Assembly: GCA_003447235.1 (NCBI GenBank)
Contig: DLZV01000015.1
Coordinates: 40,228-79,229, forward strand
Reading direction: 5' to 3'
Origin: Prevotella sp.
GTDB lineage: Bacteria; Bacteroidota; Bacteroidia; Bacteroidales; Bacteroidaceae
DNA: 39,002 nucleotides
Shown: in pieces, positions 17,619 to 25,400 of the stretch
Numbering within the stretch: position 1 is the first letter of the stretch
Layout of the letters: each line of letters begins with the position of its first letter
Translations under genes and position numbers: made by a program
The notes under the pieces: generated by a model
Database searches by the model: none
What the model was told of the DNA's origin: nothing
The model's input: the letters and a program-made list of their open reading frames with translations, nothing else

Positions 17619-17710
17619 CCGCAAAAGTTAGCGGTAAAACGCCACAAAAGTTAGTGACGAATCACCGCAAAAGTTAGTGGTAAAATGCCGCAAAAGTTAG
17701 TGGCAAAACA
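17619..17710. repeat. Four 23-bp tandem units
   Basis: Units at 17619-17641, 17642-17664, 17665-17687 and 17688-17710 abut exactly, with consensus CCGCAAAAGTTAGTGGTAAAATG. Each has short arms flanking AAAAGTTA that can pair: CCGC/GCGG in unit 1, CAC/GTG in unit 2 (a matched change on both sides), and CCGC/GTGG with a wobble in units 3 and 4. There are no unique spacers, so this is not a CRISPR array. No gene overlaps it. Confidence 0.85.
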
Positions 17711-17774
17711 CATAATCAATTGATTGCCAAGCACGTTGCACACATCATCAACTACAGGCAAAATACGGTTTATT

Positions 17775-17948
17775 AGAACGTTTTTGTTTGGGCATCTTTG
17801 TTTTGATGTTGCTCAGACAAAAGAAAGAAGTCACGTTGCCACGAAATCACGCCTTAGAGCAATCCAACCCAACCACCTTTGCCATAGAAGTCTCGCGTTC
17901 TTACATGATAACGTTATAACGTTTAACGTTTTCAAAATCGCATACGCC
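17775..17948 (+). repeat. Dispersed repeat, copy A
   Basis: About 175 bp containing ATAACGTTATAACGTTTAACGTTTTC and, before that, GCATCTTTGTTTTGATGTTGC and GAAAGAAGTCACGTTGCC. The same order of words recurs in copy B at 19050; copies C and D are shorter. Copy A lacks the left ~45 bp present in B. It sits directly left of the broken dinD. Confidence 0.85.
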
Positions 17949-18031
17949 TACCACAACAACCCACGAGAACATCAAACAACTCCAAGAAAAGAGCAATCCA
18001 TAAGACAGAGTTAGAACTTGCCTAAAACTAG

Positions 18032-18889
18032 AAGGAAGCGTGTGTAAATGTAGGACAAAATGTAGAAGACCATTTTATTGACGTCAATAAAATGGTTGTT
18101 ATCGGTTCTGGTGCTGAGCGTCAGATAGATGACATTATGCTAACACGCTATGCTTGCTAGCTTGTCGCTCAAAATGGCGACCCTCGTAAACCACAAATCG
18201 CATTTGCACAAACTTACTTTGCTGTGCAAACTCGTCGTGCAGAACTTATAGAACAGCGTCTTATTGAAGTTGAAAGAGTTAAGGCACGTGCTAAACTACA
18301 GGAAACAGAACGTAAACTTTCTGGCGTACTTTATGAACGAGGGGTGAATGACAAGAGTTTTGCTGTGATACGTTCCAAAGGAGACCAAGCATTATTTCGT
18401 TTGAATACCGCAACGCTGAAGCGACGCATGGGAATCCCAGAGAAACGACCATTAGCAGATTTCCTCCCCACTATCAGCATCAAAGCAAAGGATTTTGCAG
18501 CAGAAATGACGAGTGTGAATGTGCAGGCCAAAGACCTTCAAGGAGAAAGTCGTATAAGCCAAGAGCATATTGCCAACAATGCTGCTGTTCGAGATATGCT
18601 TGTGCAGCGTGGTATAGTTCCAGAGAACCTTCCTGCGGCAGAAGATGTAAAGAAGGTTGAACGCAGATTGGCAAGTGAACAGAAAAGGCTTTGGAGAACA
18701 AGAAGAAAAAATAAGATGGAACAGAATAAGAAAGATTTGCTCTTTGAGCAGATAAATAAAATTAGTGAGGTTATTTCAACCCTCTCGGAAAACTTCTCGC
18801 AAGAAGAAGTTGATGACGAAATAAACTTTTTGTCAGTGGTGAGAGATAACTTAAAAGATTGGGGTGAGAAAGGAAGGCTTGATGCATAG
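18032..18889 (+). pseudogene. dinD: Broken dinD (DNA-damage-inducible protein D)
   Basis: A single frame reads KEACVNVGQNVEDHFIDVNK, then MVVIGSGAERQIDDIMLTRY, then AC followed by a TAG at 18158-18160, and continues LVAQNGDPRKP through AFAQTYFAVQTRRAEL to the end. The second part holds the typical DinD blocks LSGVLYERGV, AVIRSKGDQALF, LADFLPTISIKAKDFAAEMT and NVQAKDLQGE. DinD proteins inhibit RecA filament activity after DNA damage. The amber codon replaces what should be Tyr or a similar residue, and the 5' end is lost: TAA and TAG stops close the frame just upstream of 18032. A product starting at the internal GTG at 18224 would be 221 residues but would lack the N-terminal domain. It lies between dispersed repeat copies A and B and overlaps the methyltransferase remnant. 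Confidence 0.85.
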
Positions 18890-18992
18890 ACTACCCAAAC
18901 ATGAGCCTATTAGGGTTTTTGAAGGATTTGCAGGCTATGGTGGAGCTACATTTGGGCTTAGGCGGGCAAAAATCAATCATAAAGTTGCTGAA
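18882..18992 (+). pseudogene. 5' fragment of a cytosine-C5 DNA methyltransferase
   Basis: Starting at the ATG at 18882, which overlaps the dinD stop by 8 nt, the frame reads MHRLPKHEPIRVFEGFAGYG and continues to LRRAKINHKV. FxGxGG is motif I, the SAM-binding loop of C5 methyltransferases, and the surrounding RVFEGFAGYGGA is typical. After about 37 residues the similarity ends and the frame runs into unrelated sequence shortly before repeat copy B. Catalytic motifs IV to X are absent, so the remnant is inactive. Its overlap with dinD suggests they once formed a two-gene unit. Confidence 0.75.
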
Positions 18993-19049
18993 AACGGAGG
19001 ATATCCACCCACCCAAAACGGGGACACCCGTTCACTTTTCTGGCTCCTT

Positions 19050-19267
19050 AGTCTGCCAAGCTCGTCCCATTAACGTCTTAACGTTATAACGTTTAACGTT
19101 TTTGTTTTGGCATCTTGTTTTGACGTTTTGATGTTGCTCAGACTAAAGAAAGAAGTCACGTTGCCACGATATCACGCTTTAGAGCAATCCAACCACCCTT
19201 GCCATGGAAGACTCGCGTTCTTCCATGATAACGTTATAACGTCTAACGTTTTCAAAATCGCATACGC
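19050..19267 (+). repeat. Dispersed repeat, copy B (longest copy)
   Basis: It begins AGTCTGCCAAGCTCGTCCC, then TTAACGTTATAACGTTTAACGTT, TTTTGGCATC, the GAAAGAAGTCACGTTGCC block, and a second TAACGTTATAACGT near the right end, closing with TTTTCAAAATCGCATACGC. Its left end matches copy C and its right part matches copy A. It has no long open frame. Confidence 0.85.
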
Positions 19268-19348
19268 GTTCCCCCAGCAACCCATGGATTTTTCTATCTG
19301 CTCCATTTGTGGCCACACCTGTGCAAATCTGCAGCAAACATGGATTTT

Positions 19349-19440
19349 ACCGCAAAAACACCCAATGAATTGACACAAAAACACCAAACGCTTTACCGCA
19401 AAAACATCAAACGTTTTACCGCAAAAACGACAAATGAATC
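19349..19440. repeat. Second array of ~23-bp tandem units
   Basis: Four units of 24, 22, 23 and 23 bp start ACCGCAAAAAC or ACACAAAAAC and end in CAAATGAAT or CAAACGTTT. Period and the CCGCAAAA core match the array at 17619. It ends 45 bp before the promoter of the next gene. Confidence 0.75.
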
Positions 19441-19484
19441 ACAGCGAAAACTCAAAATAGATTTCGCAACCAAATAAAAATTAG

Positions 19485-19492
19485 TAACTTTG
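19485..19492 (+). promoter_or_regulatory. Promoter of the 131-aa gene
   Basis: TAACTTTG at 19485-19492 matches the -7 box, with a TTTCG near 19462-19466 as a fair -33 element about 18-19 nt upstream. The ATG follows 25 nt later. Confidence 0.6.
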
Positions 19493-19517
19493 TGTCGAAA
19501 ACAAGAAACTATAAAAT

Positions 19518-19913
19518 ATGCAAGAGGACAAGCATGAAATAAGCAAAGACAAGGACTGCCAAGACTTCCTTGCGGGGATAAAAGAACTGACAAGGGAGCT
19601 GACGCAGATTCGCGAGCGAGCAGCCATAGAGTACACCCCCATAGTGGAGGAATTCTGCGCGAGGAAACAGGCATCGGAAAACGAAGTAGGACGGATGCTT
19701 GATCTTCTGTTTGGGTTTGCCGACGACGAACGCATATTGCTCATGTACAAGAAGGTGTGCCGAAGATTCATCTATGAATATCCCGAAACTATCAGTTTCT
19801 ACATCATGGAGTACAGAAAAGAATATGATCGCGAGAGTCTTGTCGGGACCGAATACGAATATCTGCTTCACGAGGATAACGACTTGTCTGACGAAGGGCG
19901 TGAAGCAAAATAG
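19518..19913 (+). CDS. Small helical protein of unknown function
   Basis: I do not recognise this 131-residue protein. It is charged and probably all-helical, with no signal peptide or membrane segment. A conserved-looking centre reads EYTPIVEEFCARKQAS, NEVGRMLDLLFGFADDERI and LLMYKKVCRRFIYEYPE, and the C-terminus is acidic. A good promoter lies just upstream and the gene ends 166 nt before the UpxY-like gene, which has its own -7 box, so it may be an independent unit. It is the first gene of the cassette between repeat copies B and C. It could be a regulator or cargo of the cassette; nothing in the sequence decides this. Confidence 0.7.
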   Translation: MQEDKHEISKDKDCQDFLAGIKELTRELTQIRERAAIEYTPIVEEFCARKQASENEVGRMLDLLFGFADDERILLMYKKVCRRFIYEYPETISFYIMEYRKEYDRESLVGTEYEYLLHEDNDLSDEGREAK

Positions 19914-20004
19914 CCGGTTGCAACGGAGAGAATCCTATTTGTTAAAGCCTGCGCTCAATCATAAGATTTACCCTATTTTCTTCTTTTATATTGATTAGTT
20001 TTTA

Positions 20005-20012
20005 TACCTTTG
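20005..20012 (+). promoter_or_regulatory. -7 promoter element of the antiterminator-RT operon
   Basis: TACCTTTG matches the Bacteroidetes -7 box 68 nt upstream of the TTG start at 20080. The -33 region is T-rich with no clear TTTG. Confidence 0.55.
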
Positions 20013-20079
20013 TGGTCAACAAATGACAACTCCAACAAGAAATAGTCTGTTGGTTTAACCTAACCTCCGAACTATAACA

Positions 20080-20808
20080 TTGGAAGATATCACCAAGCAG
20101 CCTCCAACGGCTGATGCTTCATTGTATAATGGGCAGCCTACCGACACAGGCTCATCGTGTCCAAGTGCAGGACTCACCTCTTGTACGCCCTCCATCTCAA
20201 AGGCCAAAGGTGGGGTGTCGGTAGAGAATGTGCCTTCTGAAAACAAGCAATGGTTTGTTCTGCGCGTTACGTATGGACGCGTCCTCAAGGCAAAAGCATT
20301 AGTAGAGGCTAAAGGCTTGGAATGCTATGTGCCTCTGCGATACAAACATATAAACAAGAATGGGAAGAAGCGGATTGTCATAGCCCCTCTCCTGCCCTCT
20401 TTTCTATTTGTTTCTGCCACAGCAGCACAAGTCGAGTCCTTGCTTTATGAGATCAAGATTAGCTCTGAGGGAAACAGGAATCTATTAAGTTATTACTTTG
20501 ACCACACTATTTGTCGTCAAGACAATCCTGATCGCAATCCTCCACTCACCATTCGCAATGACGCGATGGATAATTTCATCAGGCTCACATCCATCAAGAA
20601 TCCACACATTATACCAGTTACAACAGAGATCATCCAGTACAAATTAGGCGATATGGTTATTGTGACAGATGGAGATTTTAAAGACGTTCATGGTAGAGTG
20701 GCAAGAATCGCAGGACAACAGAGAGTGGTCGTAGAACTATTTGAAGGATGCTTAGTGGCAACGGCATATATTCCGAAGAACGCCATGAAGCTGTATGTGG
20801 AACAATAA
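20080..20808 (+). CDS. UpxY/LoaP-like transcription antiterminator heading the RT operon
   Basis: The 242-residue protein has a NusG-like NGN domain starting at KQWFVLRVTYGRVLKAKALV (about residue 57), with the UpxY-typical YVPLRYKHINKNGKK and APLLPSFLFV, and a C-terminal KOW domain (LGDMVIVTDGDFKDVHGRVA, then VVVELFEG). The first ~55 residues are polar and poorly conserved-looking. No ATG exists upstream of the NGN domain; a TTG at 20080 follows an in-frame TAA at 20056, and a GTG in the GVSVENV segment is an alternative. Specialised NusG paralogues of this type allow transcription of long operons. Its position directly before three large genes ending at 29171 suggests it serves that 9-kb operon in place of a capsule locus. 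Confidence 0.85.
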   Translation: MEDITKQPPTADASLYNGQPTDTGSSCPSAGLTSCTPSISKAKGGVSVENVPSENKQWFVLRVTYGRVLKAKALVEAKGLECYVPLRYKHINKNGKKRIVIAPLLPSFLFVSATAAQVESLLYEIKISSEGNRNLLSYYFDHTICRQDNPDRNPPLTIRNDAMDNFIRLTSIKNPHIIPVTTEIIQYKLGDMVIVTDGDFKDVHGRVARIAGQQRVVVELFEGCLVATAYIPKNAMKLYVEQ

Positions 20809-20864
20809 ATCATCACTACACCAATGACAGAAAAAACATACTTAGCTTCAATCATAAAGAAGCT

Positions 20865-22430
20865 ATGGATTTCTTTTTGAAATCAGAACAGTATCATGGT
20901 TTCGAGCTACCTGAATATTTCGTATTTGACGAATTGCTTCAAGAAGTCAAGAACACCATTGGCAAAACGCCCTATAAAGATTGCTTGCGAAAAGGTATAT
21001 CACCAGAAGAATTACCCGATGTAAACCTTGACATTTTACTCAACAAAGATGGACATTACGCAGTTCGCCCCATTATCCTTGCAAATCCATTCCTTTATTA
21101 TTTTCTTGTTAGAGAAATTTGTAATGAGCGGTCATGGTCGGTCATAAAGCATCTCTTTGAGAAGTACAACGTTCCGCATATTACATCTTGCGCATTGCCC
21201 GTTATACCTAAGGGAAAAGAGCCATTTCACAAGTCCACTACTATACTCAACTGGTGGAGTTCTATGGAACAGCGGAGTATAGAGCTTTCTTTGGAATATC
21301 GCTACATGTTTGTCACGGACATCACCAACTGTTATGGTTCGGTCAATCCGCAAGCATTTGATTGGGCCTTCTCGTTCAAAGGAACAAAGCACGAGCAGGA
21401 AACAGAAAATCCGATAGCCAAGAATATCCAAAAGTATCTTCGTGCCTTCCAACAAGGGCGCAATATTGGCATCCCTCAAGGAAATGCCATATTCGACTTT
21501 ATAGGCGAAATAATCCTTGGCTATTCTGACCTGTTACTCCATGAAGCAATACAAAGAGAAGGTATCACCACTTCATACGAAATAATCCGTTATCGTGACG
21601 ACTACCGCATATTTTGTAATGACAAGGATGAACTCGAAAAGATTTCCTATGTCCTTCAGCACGTGTTGGAGAGCTTGAACTTCCGCATGAACAGCAAGAA
21701 GACCAAGATCAGCGATAGCATAGTTACCGATGCAGTCAAGCCCGACAAACTTACATATATCTACAACACACCTATCTTCAACAAGAAAGGTTGCGACTTT
21801 GACAGTTTCGAGAAGCACCTGCTCTACATTCTTATGTTCGCTCGACAACACCCCGATAGCGGTTCCATCAAAACCATGCTCTCGGATATAGACAAGCGTA
21901 TAGAAGACTGGCTCGAGCCTTATGAAGAAGAAGTCACGACGATACCAATTCTTGACGGAGAAGAACCCACAACCGAAAAGATAACCAAACGACGCAGACT
22001 CGTAGGTGGTAGCATTCGCGCCATGTCTGCAGTCTGTACACAGATAGCCTTAGAGAATGTTGGTTGTTGCCATTATGCCTTGCGCGTTCTCAGTAGAATG
22101 GTTGACTCTCTTAAAAACGAGAAGGAGAAAAGCGCAATCATAAGTCTCGTATATTCCAAACTATGCAATCAACCCAACTCTGACTACAATCAGCTTTGGC
22201 TGCAAAACATCACGTATCAGCAAGACCAGAAAAACGGAACATCTCCATATAAGATGAGGTTGTGCCGTGTAGTGGCAGGGGACGAAAATGTAAAGTTGTG
22301 GAATAATGAGTGGGTGAAGCCCAAGCTCTCGTCAGGCTTGCATATAAATGGTATTGTTGATGCCGAGGCCCTGAAGAAGGTTACGCCGGTGATTACATTC
22401 AGGGAGACGAGAACATACAACGAATGGTAA
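20865..22430 (+). CDS. Reverse transcriptase, unknown-group/defence-type
   Basis: From the ATG at 20865 the protein has 521 residues. RT motif A is TDITNCYGSV (catalytic Asp near 152), the GIPQGNAIFDF block is motif B (near 203), and motif C is YRDD (243-246). The ~270 residues after the palm are unassigned and carry a basic ITKRRRLVGGS segment. I see no maturase or HNH domain and no adjacent intron or retron msr-msd structure, so it resembles the free-standing 'unknown group' reverse transcriptases linked to phage defence; I cannot name the group. The frame is open back to 20748 inside the preceding gene. Residues before Met (ILSFNHKEA) look like real protein, and an ATG at 20824 would join them after a -1 shift on an A6 run, so the true start is uncertain. 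The next gene begins 22 nt downstream. Confidence 0.88.
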   Translation: MDFFLKSEQYHGFELPEYFVFDELLQEVKNTIGKTPYKDCLRKGISPEELPDVNLDILLNKDGHYAVRPIILANPFLYYFLVREICNERSWSVIKHLFEKYNVPHITSCALPVIPKGKEPFHKSTTILNWWSSMEQRSIELSLEYRYMFVTDITNCYGSVNPQAFDWAFSFKGTKHEQETENPIAKNIQKYLRAFQQGRNIGIPQGNAIFDFIGEIILGYSDLLLHEAIQREGITTSYEIIRYRDDYRIFCNDKDELEKISYVLQHVLESLNFRMNSKKTKISDSIVTDAVKPDKLTYIYNTPIFNKKGCDFDSFEKHLLYILMFARQHPDSGSIKTMLSDIDKRIEDWLEPYEEEVTTIPILDGEEPTTEKITKRRRLVGGSIRAMSAVCTQIALENVGCCHYALRVLSRMVDSLKNEKEKSAIISLVYSKLCNQPNSDYNQLWLQNITYQQDQKNGTSPYKMRLCRVVAGDENVKLWNNEWVKPKLSSGLHINGIVDAEALKKVTPVITFRETRTYNEW

Positions 22431-22452
22431 ATTATTTTAAATTGCAAATCAC

Positions 22453-25400
22453 ATGGACAACAGGACATACTATTCGAGTCTTTTGCAGAAAACAGACGAC
22501 GAGTTGATAAGAATTCTTTCTCATTATTGGGGAGTATCTATAGAAGATTTAAATAAACCTTTTAAGGTAATCGCGACTTACAAGAAAGCTCCCAAAAAGG
22601 ATATTAAAGGTCGCGAATATGGATATTTTGAAAATGTCCACAACTTAAATGGTGACATCTTGTATTATCCACACAAATTGGGTAAGGTAAGGGTGTTTTC
22701 TCTTCATAGAGACAGTTTCTTAACAAATGAGTTTTGGCAGGTCAATGTTAAACTTGCATCACGCATACAACGAATCAAGTTCAACCATCCATTTATGCTT
22801 GAAATAAGTGATACATTTTTAGACGAGCCCAAACTGTCATTTGTTGACAAACTAAATAAAGAAAAACTTATTCGTAAGATATTTGAGGAAACAGGCTCAA
22901 CAAGCCGTGATGCAAAGAACACGTCAAATGCTCTTCATGCCATAATGGGAGATTTGTATACAGAGTCGGAGAGGTTTATATTTGAACTTTTGCAGAATGC
23001 CGACGATCAACCTCAAGAAGGCTCTTTGGTAAATGTTACCTTGAAAACATTGAACGAAGATTTACTGTTTTTACATTCTGGAAAGCCTTTTTCTGTAGCT
23101 GATGTTGAAAGCATCTCAAGCATAGGTGATAGCACAAAGAAAAATGATTCTGAAAAAACAGGCTATAAAGGTATCGGATTCAAATCTGTTTTTTCTGAAG
23201 CAGAAACTGTATACATCAATTCCGGCAATTTTTCATTTGCATTTGACAAGAAATCACCCGTCTATTCTAACGAAGAAGACATGGATACAGTTCCATGGCA
23301 AATCAAACCTATTTGGGAAGAAAGATATCGTCTTCCCAAAGAGGTACAAGAGGAATCTCTGTTTTTTTCAGCCCCAGTTGGCATCGCTTTAAACGTGGAT
23401 CATCAAAACATAATTAAATATGACAAAATAATAACAACTCTTTTGTCAAAGCCACGCTTCGCACTTTTTTTGAGGAATATTGGGCATATACGATTCGAAA
23501 GCACCAAGGGTGATGTCATAGAAATACAAAAATCGATAAATGGCAATACCGTTCGACTCTCATCCAATGAAATCACAGAGGATTGGATTATAAAAGACTA
23601 TACAATTCGAATTCCAGAAGAAACACAAGAAGCCCTACAAAACGAGAAATTAGTACCTAAGAAACTTAAAGAAGCAACAAAAACTAAAATAACTTTTGCA
23701 GCAAAGATTATAGAAGGGAAAGTAGTTCCTGTACAAGATGCTGTATTGTTTACATACCTTCCTACTAAAGTCAATGATTTTGGTTTCAAGTTCCTTGTTA
23801 ATGCCGATTTTTTAACAACAGCAAGCCGTGAGTCTATACATTTCAAAAACACATGGAATAGATTCTTGTTCGGGCAAATTGGCGCGTTGTTAGTAGATTG
23901 GGTTAAATCACTGGCAGATTATGACGGTGCGTTGTGCTTGCTGCCAAAGGAAAAATATGATGGAGATAATCTTTTGACTTTAGACTTTTATAATTCGTTT
24001 CAAAAATCAGCATCTGAGCTAGACTTCATAAAGGGGCAAAACGGAAATCTTATCACACAAGACAGAATTATGATAGACAAATCTGGCTTATCAAAAATCA
24101 TCGGAAAAGATTTGTTCTGTTCAATTATAGATCCGAATAAACATCTTCCCTACTTCGATTCCGATGAAGATGCGCTCAAAGAATCCAAATTATATGATTC
24201 TGTTTATAGGGTCACTACTCTTACTGTGTTAAACGCAATATACAACAATGCTTCTTTCTTGAACTGGTTTAAAGATGCTTCTGAAGACTCTAAGGAGTCT
24301 TTCTATGATTGGCTAATCAACAAAGATACTGAAAAAAGCAGGGGAAGTATTGTACGGGTTTGTGAGAACTTGCCACTTTACAAATTTAGCGACAAGTATT
24401 ACTTTAAGAATGAAATAAAAGCTACACAAATAGTTGTTCGTAAAGGTCATGCAAAACTTGTACCCTTATACAAAGCTATAGGTCTTGATTGTTCCACAAA
24501 TATAGACGAACTCCCTATTGCAAAGTTTTATTCAGATAAGATTGTTGTGGCAAGCTTTGAATACATATTCAAACATTTAAGAGAAAATGATAACTTTTCA
24601 AAATTGATTATTTCCGAAAATGTTACAGACATAAAAATTTTAACAGAATGGCTAGACGAGCAAGACAGGTCAACGCAAAAACACGATATAATAGTTAATT
24701 TTATTGAGTCGTTGCCTATATTGATCTTTAACAAAGAAATTTTAAAAAGAAGCGACATCGTACACACACAAAAGAAACCAATATATCGAAACAACATCCT
24801 TGTAGGAATAATAAATGAAGAAACACTTGACAAAACAAGGATTATCACTACAAACAAATTATCTGGAGTTGTTGATCTTTTATCCAAAATAGGCTTATTC
24901 TGCTCAAACAATATAGAAGAGACTCCATTTTCAAAATACTTTAGATTACCAAAAGAAACAGATGTATATAATGTTATTTGTGAAAAGGCGAATTTTGCGT
25001 TAACAGAAAACATAAATGTATTAAACCCTTTAGAGAAAGTCACCTTATTCAGAGTAATGAAAAATCTTAACTGCGCTGAAAAGGTGGACTTGTCCCATAA
25101 TTTGTTGTTCTGCAATCAAGCGGGTACGCATCGACGCAGGTTATCGAGTATGACCGTTTATTCTCCAAATTTACCACAATGGATGCATGAATACACGATT
25201 AGTGAGAAAGAGTCTTTCCCAGACTTAGAGCCATATCTTGTAAAAAGAGAAAGAATCTTCGATGATATTATTAAACCAAACATAAAGGAATTGAGCAATT
25301 CTATCTCTTTAAAAGAAATGTATCTTTTTTATAAAGGCACATGGACTATGGATTTCTCTAAAAATCTTATTGACAAATTTGGAATAACAGAAGCCATAGT

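Noticed and set aside
17619..17710. CRISPR array
   Set aside because: Units abut with no unique spacers, and no cas genes are present.
20865..22430. Retron or group II intron maturase as identity of the RT
   Set aside because: No maturase-type C-terminus, no intron structure and no msr-msd-like inverted repeats are seen next to it.
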